Shown: positions 42,617 through 52,145 of the stretch, one piece after another | Layout of the letters: each line of letters begins with the position of its first letter | Position numbering within the stretch: position 1 is the first letter of the stretch | Source of the DNA: Spirochaeta thermophila DSM 6578 | GTDB lineage: Bacteria; Spirochaetota; Spirochaetia; Winmispirales; Winmispiraceae | Length of the DNA: 64,000 bases | Assembly (NCBI RefSeq): GCF_000184345.1 | Contig: NC_017583.1 | Span: 2,170,001-2,234,000, forward strand | Direction of reading: 5' to 3' | Translations under genes and position numbers: made by a program | The notes under the pieces: generated by a model | What the model was told of the DNA's origin: nothing | Database searches by the model: none | Seen by the model: only the letters and a program-made list of their open reading frames with translations

Positions 42617-42645
42617 TTTAAGGAACATACGATAAAGGAGGCGAC

Positions 42646-43143
42646 ATGGCCACCGTGACACTGAAAGGCGAACCCATCCACACCGTGGGAGAACTCCCGG
42701 CCCCCGGGCAGAAGGCACCGGACTTCCTCCTCACCACTGTGAATCTCACCGACGTGACCCTCGCCGACTTTCGGGGCAAGAAGAAGATCCTCAACATCGT
42801 GCCAAGTCTCGACACCGGGGTGTGCGCCACCTCGGCCAAGCGCTTCAACGAAAAGGTACGGGGACGGGACGACCTCGTGGTCCTCACCATAAGCTGCGAC
42901 CTCCCCTTCGCCCAGGAGAGATTCTGCAAGACCGAAGGGATCGACAACGTGATCACCCTCTCGCAACTCAGGAACAGGGAGTTCGGCACGGCCTACGGCG
43001 TGGAGATCGCAGACGGGCCGCTCGCAGGACTCCTCGCCCGCGCCGTGGTGGTTCTCGACGAGCGCGATACCGTGGTCTACACCGAACTCGTGCCCGAGAT
43101 CGCCCGGGAACCCGACTACGACGAGGCCCTCCGCCACGTGTAG
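42646..43143 (+). CDS. tpx: Thiol peroxidase (atypical 2-Cys peroxiredoxin)
   Basis: A protein of 165 aa, complete. The peroxidatic cysteine is C60 in [11 protein letters not shown] and the resolving cysteine C94 in RFCKTEG, the Tpx arrangement. It reduces hydrogen peroxide and alkyl peroxides with thioredoxin. It has its own promoter and a strong AAAGGAGG site. The convergent efflux operon ends 9 bases after its stop. Confidence 0.96.
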   Translation: MATVTLKGEPIHTVGELPAPGQKAPDFLLTTVNLTDVTLADFRGKKKILNIVPSLDTGVCATSAKRFNEKVRGRDDLVVLTISCDLPFAQERFCKTEGIDNVITLSQLRNREFGTAYGVEIADGPLAGLLARAVVVLDERDTVVYTELVPEIAREPDYDEALRHV

Positions 43144-43152
43144 GTACGGTCG

Positions 43153-44382
43153 TCACTCGTACCGCAGAGCCTCGTGGGGCATGAGGGAGCCTGCCTTGCC
43201 GGCCGGGTACACCCCGGAGAGTATCCCGGTGGCGAGGGCGAGGGAAAAGGCGAGAAAGACCACCTTGAGGTCGATGAGCACTGGCCACCCTGCCCACTCC
43301 CCCACCGCGTAGGCCACCAGATAAGAGACGCCGATACCCAGAAGGCCCCCACCCCCGCAGACGAGGAGGGCCTCGAGCAGGAACTGGACGACCACGTGCC
43401 GCCGCTTGGCCCCGATGGCCTTGCGGATCCCTATCTCCCTGGTGCGTTCCTTCACCGAGACGAGCATCACGTTCATGATCCCTATGGCAGCCACGAGGAG
43501 GGCGATCCCCGCGAGGATCGCCACCGCAGTGGTGATGGTGCCGATCACCTGATCGATCATCTGTATCTGTGTCTTCATGTCTGTCACCATGAACTTGTGG
43601 AGCCCGTCGGCGGTCCGGCCGTGCCGTTTCTCAAGGATCTCGAGGATCTCCCGCTTGGCCTCCAGCACCTGTCCGAGGCTCACCGCCTTGCAGAAGACCA
43701 CCTCGTAGTCCTGTGTCCGCCGTGCGAAGATGCGCTCGAACGCGTACACCGAGAGGATGACCGAGTTGTTGAAGGTCTCATCCGGGTCCGAGAGGCTCAC
43801 GCCGTAGGTCTTTTCCTTGCGGGCGAGCACCCCCACCACCCGCACCGGCTCTCCCGCGATCTTCACATACTCTCCCACGGCGTTCCCTCCGGGAAACAGC
43901 TCCTCGGCCACGAGCGAGCCCACGATGGCGACCTTCGCCTTGGTCCTCACCTCCTCCCCGGTGATGAGCCTCCCCTCGGCGAGGCCGAACTCCCAGAAAT
44001 TGATGAAGCTCAGGGTGGTACCGGTGACCGTGAGCTGCTTCTCCGCGTATCTCGTCTCGAGGACGGTGCGCAGCTGCACCACCGGGGTCACGTCGCGTAT
44101 GAACCGGCCGTAACGCTCCAGATCGGCCACATCCTCGGGGGTGAGGAACTCCACGCGGAAGCTCCCCCCCTCCGACCTGGCGGCCCAGTTGGGCTGGACG
44201 ATGAGGGTGTCGGGTCCCATCCCCTGGAATTCCTCCATGATGATGGCCTTTCCGCCCTCACCCGCCGCCATCACCACGATCACGGCAGAGAGGCCCACCA
44301 CCACCCCCAGGAGGATGAGGATGGTCCGCGAAGGATGCGCCCAGAGCGACTGCAGGGCTTCCAGAAGGAGGAGTCGTCCCAT
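43153..44382 (-). CDS. MacB-like ABC transporter permease (second)
   Basis: A protein of 409 aa. An N-terminal helix (HPSRTILILLGVVVGLSAVIVV) is followed by a MacB periplasmic core domain (about 45-265) and three C-terminal helices with the FtsX signature IGIMNVMLVSVKERTREIGIRKAIGAKRR. It is a mechanotransmission permease without its own ATPase domain. The start at 44382 lies one base after the previous permease's stop. It closes the efflux operon, converging on tpx. Confidence 0.88.
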   Translation of the reverse strand: MGRLLLLEALQSLWAHPSRTILILLGVVVGLSAVIVVMAAGEGGKAIIMEEFQGMGPDTLIVQPNWAARSEGGSFRVEFLTPEDVADLERYGRFIRDVTPVVQLRTVLETRYAEKQLTVTGTTLSFINFWEFGLAEGRLITGEEVRTKAKVAIVGSLVAEELFPGGNAVGEYVKIAGEPVRVVGVLARKEKTYGVSLSDPDETFNNSVILSVYAFERIFARRTQDYEVVFCKAVSLGQVLEAKREILEILEKRHGRTADGLHKFMVTDMKTQIQMIDQVIGTITTAVAILAGIALLVAAIGIMNVMLVSVKERTREIGIRKAIGAKRRHVVVQFLLEALLVCGGGGLLGIGVSYLVAYAVGEWAGWPVLIDLKVVFLAFSLALATGILSGVYPAGKAGSLMPHEALRYE

Positions 44383-44383
44383 G

Positions 44384-45604
44384 CTACACCTCGTACCTGA
44401 GGGCCTCGACGGGCATGAGCCGCGAGGCGAGATATGCAGGATAGATCCCGAATACCATCCCCAGGACCAGGGCCCCCATGATGGTGAGCACCACCACACC
44501 GGCAGAGAGCATGAACTGCCAGGAGAGGGCCGCACACACCGCAAGGGCGATGAGCACCCCCAGGAACAGGCCGGTGCCGCCGCCCAGGAGACAGAGGACC
44601 ACGGCCTCCACCAGAAACTGGAGGAGGATGTCCCTTCGCTTCGCACCCACGGCCATGCGGACACCGATCTCCCTCGTACGCTCGGTGACGGCCACGAGCA
44701 TGATGTTCATGATCCCCAGCCCCCCCACGAGGAGGGAGACCGCAGCGATCACCGTGACGATGAGGGAGACTATGGAGAGGATCCGGTCCACCATCACCAC
44801 GTAGGTGGAGAGCCGCTCCACCCTGAAGCGTGGCTCACCACGGAGGAGCCCATACCGGTTCCTCAGGTGCTCGTCCACCAGGCGGGCCGCCCGCTCGGCC
44901 GCCTCGGGGGTGTCGAAGTCGAGGAGGTAGACCCAGTACCGCCCCGGAATCCCGGGCCAGACCATCCCCTCGAGCAGGGTATGGGGCACGAATACCGAGA
45001 GATTGCCGCTCCCGTCCGAGAGGAACTCGGTCTGGGGGTTCCGCTCCACGGTCACCCCCACCACCGTGTAGAGCGAGCCGCCCACCTGGATGCGCTGACC
45101 CACCGCAGGCTCATCCTCGAAGAGACGCAGGGCGAGCTCGGGGCCGATCACGCACACCCGCTGCCCGCCCTCCACCTCCTCGTGGGTGAACCCCCTCCCA
45201 TCGGCCATCCCTATGGAGAAGAGGTCGAAGTGGTGTTCGCTCACACCCACCACGCCGGTGACCTCCCGCCTTCCCCTGAAGGCCACCTCCATGGTGGTGC
45301 CGACGATGAGCGGCTCCCCCCTGCGGAACCCCGGCAGGCTCCGGAAGTAGAAGACATCCCGCTCGTCGAGGAACCGCCTCGACTCACCCGCCACATAGGC
45401 CCGCCAGTTGACCTGGGCCCACACGAGCGTGGTACCGTATTTCCCCACCACCTCGCCTATGGAGGAGCGGAAGGCGAGTCCCACGATGGAGATCGCGATG
45501 AGAGCCGCCACCCCTATGTTGATGGCGAGCATGGTGAAGAACGAACGGACCTTATTCTCCCTTATGACATCGCCCGCCTGGGCCAGGGCCTCACGAAGAT
45601 CCAT
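44384..45604 (-). CDS. MacB-like ABC transporter permease (first)
   Basis: A protein of 406 aa with the same architecture as the next gene: N-terminal helix ([22 protein letters not shown]), MacB periplasmic core, then FtsX helices with [30 protein letters not shown]. The two permeases are diverged paralogues and probably form a heterodimer. The start is probably ATG 45604; ATG 45616 (four residues more) is also possible, and either way it overlaps the ATPase gene. Confidence 0.88.
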   Translation of the reverse strand: MDLREALAQAGDVIRENKVRSFFTMLAINIGVAALIAISIVGLAFRSSIGEVVGKYGTTLVWAQVNWRAYVAGESRRFLDERDVFYFRSLPGFRRGEPLIVGTTMEVAFRGRREVTGVVGVSEHHFDLFSIGMADGRGFTHEEVEGGQRVCVIGPELALRLFEDEPAVGQRIQVGGSLYTVVGVTVERNPQTEFLSDGSGNLSVFVPHTLLEGMVWPGIPGRYWVYLLDFDTPEAAERAARLVDEHLRNRYGLLRGEPRFRVERLSTYVVMVDRILSIVSLIVTVIAAVSLLVGGLGIMNIMLVAVTERTREIGVRMAVGAKRRDILLQFLVEAVVLCLLGGGTGLFLGVLIALAVCAALSWQFMLSAGVVVLTIMGALVLGMVFGIYPAYLASRLMPVEALRYEV

Positions 45605-46382
45605 CGACTCCCCCATGCTTCTCGATGGCCGAGGAGAGCTCCTCCTCGTCGAGATTGGCCACACGTGAGAGCTCCTCCTCGGCGACCTTGCGCCGCTGGA
45701 CGCGCTCGTCGCCCCGGATGAGGCCGTCCCTGAGGTAGACGATGCGCTCGGCGTGAAGGGCGATGTCCATCTCGTGGGTCACCATGAGGATGGTGACCCC
45801 TTCCCTGTGGAGCTGCTGGAAGAGGGCCATGATGGAGAGCCCGGTGCGGGAGTCGAGGTTTCCCGTGGGCTCGTCGGCGAGGATGATGGCCGGCTCGACC
45901 ACGAGGGCCCGCGCGATGGCCACCCGCTGACGCTGGCCGCCCGAGAGCTCGTTGGGGCGATGGTGCATGCGGTCGGCCAGATCCACGCGGGCGAGGGCCT
46001 CCTCGGCCCGCCTGCGCCGCTCCCGCTCGGGGATGCCGGCGTATACCAGAGGCAGCTCCACGTTCTTGAGCGCCGTCATCCGGGGAAGGAGGTTGAAGGT
46101 CTGGAACACGAACCCCACCTTCCTTCCCCTCACGTCGGCGAGCTGGTCGTCCGTGAGGGTGGAGACATCCTCCCCTTCGAGGTAGTAGGTTCCCGAGGTA
46201 GGCCTGTCGAGACAGCCCACGATATTCATGAGCGTGGACTTGCCCGACCCGCTCGCACCCATGATGGCCACGAACTCGTTGCGCCGCACGGTGAGCCATA
46301 TACCCCTGAGGGCCTGCACCTCCACTTCGCCCATGGTGTACGTCTTGGTGACGCCCTCGAGGCGGATGACCTCGTCCATCAT
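45591..46382 (-). CDS. MacB/LolD-type ABC ATPase
   Basis: A protein of 263 aa. Walker [12 protein letters not shown] (about 40-50), the signature [16 protein letters not shown] and Walker [14 protein letters not shown] are exactly those of the MacB/LolD subgroup. The C-terminal 35 residues form a charged extension. It drives the two FtsX-type permeases. It overlaps the adaptor gene by 4 bases. Confidence 0.93.
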   Translation of the reverse strand: MMDEVIRLEGVTKTYTMGEVEVQALRGIWLTVRRNEFVAIMGASGSGKSTLMNIVGCLDRPTSGTYYLEGEDVSTLTDDQLADVRGRKVGFVFQTFNLLPRMTALKNVELPLVYAGIPERERRRRAEEALARVDLADRMHHRPNELSGGQRQRVAIARALVVEPAIILADEPTGNLDSRTGLSIMALFQQLHREGVTILMVTHEMDIALHAERIVYLRDGLIRGDERVQRRKVAEEELSRVANLDEEELSSAIEKHGGVDGSS

Positions 46383-47644
46383 CCATCTCCCTCTTCGCCG
46401 TCCTTCACCTCCACCTTCACGCGCATCCCCTCCTCGAGGTCCCTGCGTCTCCCCGGAACCACGAGGTCGCCCTCCGAGAGCCCCTCACGCACCTCCACCT
46501 TGCCCGGCAAGAGGCTCCCCACCTTCACCTCCACCCTCCTCAGCACGAACCCTTCTTCGTCTTCCTCCACCCGCCAGACATAGGCCGCGTCCTTCTCGAT
46601 CCAGTAGGCGTCGAGCGGGATGACGGGTGAAGTCCGACGCTCTCCTTCTATGAAGACCGAGCAGCTCGCCCCTATCCACACACCCTCCCGCTCGTCCAGA
46701 CGGATCCGCACCCGCGCCATCCGCCCTTCGCCGGTCTGCTCCAGCACAGGCGAGATCCACACCACCTGACCTTCGAGATCCCTGTCGGGGGCCACGTCCG
46801 CCTCGACCCTCACCCGCGCCCCCTCCCGCACCTTGGGGAGGTCCACCTCGTCCACCTGGGCCACCACCTCGAGCCGGGAATCGTCGTGCAGCTGGGCCAC
46901 CGGCGTGCCGGCCGCCACCACCGCCCCCCGCTTCACGAGCACCCGTGAGACCACGCCCGTGATCCCGGCCCGCACCACGTACCGCTCCACCTGCTCCCTC
47001 GCCGCCTCGAGCTGGGCCTCCGCCTGACGCACCTCAGGGGAGGAGGCCACCACCAGGTCCACTGGCGGGAAGACCTCCGGGACAGGGGCATCGGGCTCGC
47101 GCCCCTCCCTCAAGTTGAGCTGCTGCCTCGCGGCGGCGAGCTGCTCCTCCGCCCGCGCCACCTGGTCCTCGGCCTGGCGCAGCTCCTCGTCACTCGCGGA
47201 TCCTATCCCGTGCAGTTCCCTCACCCGCTCGAGGTTCTTCCGCGCCTCCTCGAGCGCGGTCGAGGCATCGCGGTAGGCGATCCTCAGGTTCACCACCTCA
47301 CGTCTCACCGCCAGCTCGGCCGCAGCCCGCTGGGCCTCGGCCTGGAGGAGGGCGCCCTCCACCTCCGAGGTGTCGAGCCGCACCAGGATGTCCCCCTTCC
47401 GCACCCTCTCGCCCTCCTCCACCAACACGTCCTTCACCACACCCGACGCCTGGGCTACCACCTGCATCTCCTCCCTCGCCCGGATCTCTCCCCGGGCGGC
47501 CACCTCGTCCACCACCGCTTCGAGCTGCACGTGCACTACCTCGACCTCGGGGAGTCCTCCTCCTCGCCGCATCCGCGCGATGTTCACCCCGATCAGGGCC
47601 ACCAGGAGCACCACGAGGACTCCCACCACGATGTGTCGTTTCAT
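46379..47644 (-). CDS. HlyD/MacA-family membrane fusion protein
   Basis: A protein of 421 aa. An N-terminal membrane anchor ([16 protein letters not shown] region) is followed by a split lipoyl domain ([24 protein letters not shown] and [22 protein letters not shown]). Between them lies a long coiled-coil hairpin (about 95-225), longer than the plain MacA hairpin and containing a Pro-rich break. A beta-barrel domain follows. It should bridge the MacB-like transporter to the TolC-like protein encoded just upstream. The start has GAGGAGGAG. Confidence 0.9.
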   Translation of the reverse strand: MKRHIVVGVLVVLLVALIGVNIARMRRGGGLPEVEVVHVQLEAVVDEVAARGEIRAREEMQVVAQASGVVKDVLVEEGERVRKGDILVRLDTSEVEGALLQAEAQRAAAELAVRREVVNLRIAYRDASTALEEARKNLERVRELHGIGSASDEELRQAEDQVARAEEQLAAARQQLNLREGREPDAPVPEVFPPVDLVVASSPEVRQAEAQLEAAREQVERYVVRAGITGVVSRVLVKRGAVVAAGTPVAQLHDDSRLEVVAQVDEVDLPKVREGARVRVEADVAPDRDLEGQVVWISPVLEQTGEGRMARVRIRLDEREGVWIGASCSVFIEGERRTSPVIPLDAYWIEKDAAYVWRVEEDEEGFVLRRVEVKVGSLLPGKVEVREGLSEGDLVVPGRRRDLEEGMRVKVEVKDGEEGDG

Positions 47645-47684
47645 CTCTCCTCCTCATCTCATCACGTGATCGGTCGCATACATC

Positions 47685-49151
47685 CTACCGCCGGGCCTCG
47701 CCACGGCCCGCGAATCCGCTCCGCACCAGGTCCACCAGGTCGTACCCGGCGAGGGACCAGACCTCGAGCACCGCGAGGTTGTAGTCCACGGTGTGCTGAA
47801 AGGCCTCGAGCAGGGCCCCATCGAGGGCCAGCTTCTTCTCCTGTACCGCGTGCACCGTGGTGCGGCCTGCCTCGAGGTCGCGCTCCGCCACCTCCAACTC
47901 CATCCGGGCCGCCTCCACGAGCATGGCATCCACCTCCCGCTGGCGTTCGTATCTGGCGATCTTCCCCAGGAGGGAGGCGGCCCGCATGCGCACCCCCGCC
48001 TGCACGGTCGCCCACTCGGCCTCTGCCCGGCGGGCCCGTGCCTCCGCGGCCTCGATCCTGCCCGCCGCGGCCCCTCCGTCGGCGAGCCTGAGGGAAAGCG
48101 AAGCCGCCCCCTGGAGCCCGGTGGTGTACTCATCCTCGTCCAGGCTCCGTGAGTGCGAGGCACCGAGACTCACCTCGATCGAAGGGGCGACATCCCTCCG
48201 CACGAGCACCACCCCGGCCCGCTCGAGCCCCGCAGCCACGGATGCCCGCCGTACCTCGGGGGATCGGGCCACCACCTCCTCGACCGTGAGCCCGGGGGCG
48301 GGAAAGGGGGCCAGCTCGCTCTCCTCGGGGAGCGTGGTGAGACCATAGGCCTCCTGCACGTACGAGGCGAACTCCCGGTAGCCGGCCTCGGCCTCCTCGA
48401 AGGCGAGCTTCTCGCGCTCGGCCTCGGCCCTGCTCTGGAGCAGGGCGGTGCGGGTCCACAGCCCGAGGGCCGACTCCCGCTCGATCCGCTCGGCCCTCGC
48501 CACCGTGGCCTTCATGCGTTCCTCGGCCAGATGCCGCCGATAGGCGAGCACGAGGAGGTGGAAGTAGTCCTCGGCCGCGGCACGCACGAGCTCGTTGCGG
48601 GCCGAAAGCGAGGAGAGGGCCGCTTCCTCCTCTCGGAGCCTGAGCTGATCCCGGACCGCCCCAAAGACCCCGGTCGCGAGGGGCTGGGAGAGCGAGATTC
48701 CCAGGGACACCGAGAGGGAACGGGCAGGATCGAGGGAGTAACCGAGAAGAGAAGCGGCTGCCTCGGGCTCCACCTCTCCCACGTCACTGTAGGAGAAGGA
48801 CCCCTGCAGCGAGCCTGCGAGCGTTCCACCCGTGGGGAGGAGCTGGGTGGCACTGAGTCCCACCCCCGGCATCACCGAAACTCGGTGATGCACATCCACG
48901 GATCCCACCCCCTCCACCTCGGAGTGAGCTCGCACCTCGTCCTGCACCTCGAGCGGCACCGAAAGCCCCACGTTGGGCAGGAGCGAGGCCCGCTGCTCCC
49001 TCAAGGCCGCTTCCCGGGCCGCCTGCGCGGCCTCGAGTGCCTCACCCTGGGACGAAGCGAGGGCGACCTCGAGAAAGGACTGGAATCCCTCCGCCTGGAC
49101 AGCTCCCGGCAGGAGCAGGAGCACCAGGAGAAAGGCGAACGCTCTCCTCAT
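47685..49151 (-). CDS. TolC-like outer-membrane efflux protein
   Basis: A protein of 488 aa with a signal peptide (MRRAFAFLLVLLLLPGAVQA). Two OEP repeats with long helical stretches follow (EDYFHLLVLAYRRHLAEERMKA, and AEARARRAEAEWATVQAGVRM). It should form the outer-membrane exit duct for the MacAB-like pump. It is translationally coupled to the Yip1-like gene (ATGA overlap) and lies 40 bases before the adaptor gene. Confidence 0.88.
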   Translation of the reverse strand: MRRAFAFLLVLLLLPGAVQAEGFQSFLEVALASSQGEALEAAQAAREAALREQRASLLPNVGLSVPLEVQDEVRAHSEVEGVGSVDVHHRVSVMPGVGLSATQLLPTGGTLAGSLQGSFSYSDVGEVEPEAAASLLGYSLDPARSLSVSLGISLSQPLATGVFGAVRDQLRLREEEAALSSLSARNELVRAAAEDYFHLLVLAYRRHLAEERMKATVARAERIERESALGLWTRTALLQSRAEAEREKLAFEEAEAGYREFASYVQEAYGLTTLPEESELAPFPAPGLTVEEVVARSPEVRRASVAAGLERAGVVLVRRDVAPSIEVSLGASHSRSLDEDEYTTGLQGAASLSLRLADGGAAAGRIEAAEARARRAEAEWATVQAGVRMRAASLLGKIARYERQREVDAMLVEAARMELEVAERDLEAGRTTVHAVQEKKLALDGALLEAFQHTVDYNLAVLEVWSLAGYDLVDLVRSGFAGRGEARR

Positions 49152-49912
49152 ACCGCGCCCGGCACGAACAACACCGGCACCACCGAGAAGGCCACGAAGA
49201 CCACGTAGAAGAGCACCGTCACCAGCACGGCCTTCCGCCGGGGAACCCCTACGCTCGAGACGAGTCCTGCGTAGAGGAGTACCAGGTAGAGAATCGAGAA
49301 GATGTCCGTGGCTGCATTGACGAGAGCGTATCCCACGTGCCCCAGGTCGGAAGGAGAGAGGACCGCGGCCATGCTCAGCGGGGGCTGGAGGGCGTACCCG
49401 AGATCGAGAGAAGTACGCACGTTCTGGAAGAGTGTGTACGGATCGGCGCTCACCACCAGGATCTCCCTGATGAGGCTCCCCAGGAGGAGGACGGGATACG
49501 CGAAGACCCCCACCGCATAGGCGTGCCTGAACCGGACCGTCACTCCTCCCATGCGCGCCCCCACCCAGACGAGGAGCCCCACGAGGATAAGTCCTATGAC
49601 CACACTGATACCGCTCCCCACCACGCTCGAGACGATGGACCACGTGCGCATCCCCGGGGAGGAGAGCTGCTGCTCCATCTGCGAGACCTGGGCCTCGGAG
49701 AACTCCTGGCCCATGGCCTCGAGGGTCTGCACCTGCATCCTCACCAGAGCCTCAGCGTAGGCGGGGTGGGTCATCACCGGCACCAGGAGCGCCGTGATCA
49801 CCATGGCGAGAAGGGCACAGATCAGGGTGGGCATCCCCACCTTCGTCCCGGTGGAGATCATCTTGAACCCGTTGAATGGATCGAAGAGCACCGATTTCCA
49901 CGATTTCCACAT
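49148..49912 (-). CDS. Yip1-domain membrane protein, first gene of efflux operon
   Basis: A protein of 254 aa with five helices. An N-terminal cytoplasmic segment (WKSVLFDPFNGFKMI) resembles the Yip1/DUF1282 start. The helices SVVGSGISVVIGLILVGLLVWVGARMGG, FAYPVLLLGSLIREILV and the others lack known catalytic residues. Its role is unknown; the overlap with the TolC gene suggests it assists assembly or regulation of the pump. The start at 49912 has AAAGGAG; the longer frame to 49966 runs over the promoter. Confidence 0.68.
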   Translation of the reverse strand: MWKSWKSVLFDPFNGFKMISTGTKVGMPTLICALLAMVITALLVPVMTHPAYAEALVRMQVQTLEAMGQEFSEAQVSQMEQQLSSPGMRTWSIVSSVVGSGISVVIGLILVGLLVWVGARMGGVTVRFRHAYAVGVFAYPVLLLGSLIREILVVSADPYTLFQNVRTSLDLGYALQPPLSMAAVLSPSDLGHVGYALVNAATDIFSILYLVLLYAGLVSSVGVPRRKAVLVTVLFYVVFVAFSVVPVLFVPGAV

Positions 49913-49956
49913 GGTCCACTCCTTTTTGTGTTCTACCAAGCTAGGACAGTATATCA

Positions 49957-49985
49957 AATCTATCACGGAAACACCGCCCCGTCAA
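49957..49985 (-). promoter_or_regulatory. Promoter of the efflux operon
   Basis: On the minus strand TTGACG (49980-49985), 17-bp spacer, TAGATT (49957-49962). Nine bases on, TGATATACT is an extended -10 (TATACT at 49948-49953), so two overlapping starts are possible. The leader ends in AAAGGAG. Confidence 0.65.
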
Positions 49986-50033
49986 GGGATCAGGTTGCAT
50001 TCTCCCCCGGTTGGGAGATCCTGTCAACTTCCC

Positions 50034-50062
50034 TTGTCAGTACCCAACAACTGGACTATGCT
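50034..50062 (+). promoter_or_regulatory. Promoter of the 5TMR histidine kinase gene
   Basis: TTGTCA (50034-50039), 17-bp spacer, TATGCT (50057-50062). Transcription should start near 50069, right at the AAAGGAG ribosome-binding site (50069-50075) for the GTG at 50082. The in-frame ATG at 50058 lies inside the -10 box and cannot be the start. Confidence 0.75.
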
Positions 50063-50081
50063 TGTAGTAAAGGAGCCGATC

Positions 50082-52064
50082 GTGTCCTTCTTCAAGGAGG
50101 TGCTCTTCAACCTCTCCCTCATCCTGGCCCTCACAGGGCTCTCCGAGCTCCTCGCCCGCCGATGGCTCCCCTTGCATCCCTCCGGAAAGGTCCTCCAGGG
50201 TCTCCTCTTCGGCGCCGTCACCCTGGTGGGCATGACATTCCCTGCGCACCTCGCCCCTGGCGTCATCTTCGACGGCCGCTCGATCCTCATCAGCCTCTGC
50301 GCCTTCCTCATGGGCCCCCTCTCCGGCGCCCTCACCGCCGTGCCCGCCGCACTCTATCGCATCGTCCTTGGAGGGCCGGGCGCCCCCACCGGCGTGCTCG
50401 TCATCCTCTCCTCCTACCTCCTGGGAATCCTGGGCCGGGATCTCATCAGGCGGTACCACCTCTCCTACTCCCTCACCTCCATAGGTATCCTGGCCCTGTC
50501 CGTGCACGTGGTGATGCTCCTCCTCATGTTCACCCTCCCGGGACCGCTCGTGTATCCCACCATCGGCGCCATCTGGGAGGCGGTGCTCCTCGCCTATCCA
50601 CTCGCGGAACTCGCAACAGGGTCCATCCTCCTCGACCACCTCCTGGTGCGAAAGTCCACACGGGAGGCGCAGGCGGCCCTCACCCTCCACCTCACCACCC
50701 TCAAGAGCATAGGGGATGCGGTGATCGTGACCGACCCGGAGGGGAGGGTCCTCTTCCTCAACCCCGTGGCCGAACGTCTCACGGGCTGGCGCACCGAGGA
50801 GGCCGTGGGGCGGCCCGTCGACGACGTCTTCGTCATCGTGAACGAGGAGACGGGCGAGGCCGCCCCATCGCCCGTGGAACGCGTACTCGAGGAAGGGATG
50901 GTGGTGGGGCTCGCCAACCACACCGTACTCCTCGCCCGCGACGGCCGTACCATCCCCATCGCCGACAGCGGGGCACCCATCCGCACCGAAGGGGGAACGA
51001 TCCTGGGCGTGGTCCTGGTCTTCAGGGATCAGAGTGCGGAGCGTGCCTACATCGCGGCACTCAAGGAAAGTGAGGAGAGACTCCGTCTGGTCTTCGAGAC
51101 CTTCCCCGAGGCCGTGGCCATCAACCGGGCGAGCGACGGACGGTACGTGGACGTGAACGAAGGTTTCACCTCCATCACCGGCTACACCCGGGAGGAGCTC
51201 ATAGGGAAGTCCTCGCTCGAGCTCTCCATATGGAAGGAACCGGCGGATCGTGCCCGCCTCGTGGAGCAGCTCCAGAAGGAGGGCATCGTCCGCACCTTCC
51301 AGGCACCCTTCACCATGAAGGACGGGTCGGTACGACAGGGACTCATGTCCGCCGCCCTCATGGACCTGAACGGCGAGCCCCACATCCTCTCCATCACGCG
51401 GGACATCACCCCTCTCAAGAAACTGGAGGAGGAGCTCGCCCGTCGTCTCAGGGAACGGGAAGCCTTCCTGCGTGAACTCCAGCACCGTACGAAAAATCAC
51501 CTCCAGATCATCGCCTCCTTCATCCACCTCTCCCTGGAGAAGGTGGAAGACCGTAGCTTCCGTCACATCCTCCACGACCTGGAGACCAGGGTACGGACCA
51601 TGGCCCTGCTCCACCAGAAGCTCTACGAGTCGGGAGATCCCTCCCGCCTCGACCTGGATGCCTTCTTCAAGGAGCTCCTCCCCCTGCTCTCCGGTATCCT
51701 CCCCCGCTCGGTGAAGATCGACTACTCCGGAGAGTCGGTTTCCGTACTCCTCGACACGGCCGTACCCCTGGGACTCGCGGTCCACGAGCTCGTCCTCAAC
51801 GCGGCCAGACACGCATTCGGCCCGGAGGGCGGTACCATCCGCATCACGCTCTCCAAGGAAGGGGAGGGGCTCCGCCTCACGGTGGCGGACTCGGGCAAGG
51901 GACCCTCCGAAGGGTTCTCCCCGTCCATGGAGGGGGGACTCGGCCTCATCACGGTCCACGAGCTCATCCGGAACCAGCTCAGAGGTTCCATCGAGTGGCA
52001 CGGCCCCCCCGGCCTCACCTGGGAGATCCACGTCCCCAGGGAGATCTACCATCCCCGGGTCTAG
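50082..52064 (+). CDS. Histidine kinase with 5TMR-LYT sensor, two PAS and HisKA_2 domains
   Basis: A protein of 660 aa starting at GTG. Residues about 5-190 are the 5TM-5TMR_LYT sensor of LytS-type kinases (GVIFDGRSILISLCAFLMGPLSG, then VPAALYRIVLGG). PAS domains lie at about 205-320 and 330-445, the second ending in the typical ITRDITPLKKLEE. HisKA_2 follows with the phospho-accepting H468 (ELQHRTKNHLQII), then HATPase_c (about 560-650, ELVLNAARHAFG). LytS-type sensors respond to membrane stress or extracellular pyruvate. A second kinase gene with an N-terminal receiver follows 81 bases on. Confidence 0.9.
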   Translation: MSFFKEVLFNLSLILALTGLSELLARRWLPLHPSGKVLQGLLFGAVTLVGMTFPAHLAPGVIFDGRSILISLCAFLMGPLSGALTAVPAALYRIVLGGPGAPTGVLVILSSYLLGILGRDLIRRYHLSYSLTSIGILALSVHVVMLLLMFTLPGPLVYPTIGAIWEAVLLAYPLAELATGSILLDHLLVRKSTREAQAALTLHLTTLKSIGDAVIVTDPEGRVLFLNPVAERLTGWRTEEAVGRPVDDVFVIVNEETGEAAPSPVERVLEEGMVVGLANHTVLLARDGRTIPIADSGAPIRTEGGTILGVVLVFRDQSAERAYIAALKESEERLRLVFETFPEAVAINRASDGRYVDVNEGFTSITGYTREELIGKSSLELSIWKEPADRARLVEQLQKEGIVRTFQAPFTMKDGSVRQGLMSAALMDLNGEPHILSITRDITPLKKLEEELARRLREREAFLRELQHRTKNHLQIIASFIHLSLEKVEDRSFRHILHDLETRVRTMALLHQKLYESGDPSRLDLDAFFKELLPLLSGILPRSVKIDYSGESVSVLLDTAVPLGLAVHELVLNAARHAFGPEGGTIRITLSKEGEGLRLTVADSGKGPSEGFSPSMEGGLGLITVHELIRNQLRGSIEWHGPPGLTWEIHVPREIYHPRV

Positions 52065-52099
52065 CCCGTCTCCTGCCGGGTTTCCCTCTGATATTTCTG

Positions 52100-52128
52100 T
52101 GGACGAACGGGGGGTCTCCCGCTATAAT
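52100..52128 (+). promoter_or_regulatory. Promoter of the receiver-kinase gene
   Basis: TGGACG (52100-52105), 17-bp spacer, consensus TATAAT (52123-52128). A leader of about 11 bases carries CCGGAGG before the GTG at 52146. Confidence 0.65.
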
Positions 52129-52145
52129 GGGGCCGGAGGCATGCG

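Noticed and set aside
50058-50060. ATG as start of the 5TMR kinase
   Set aside because: It lies inside the -10 hexamer TATGCT; the GTG at 50082 has AAAGGAG at the right distance.
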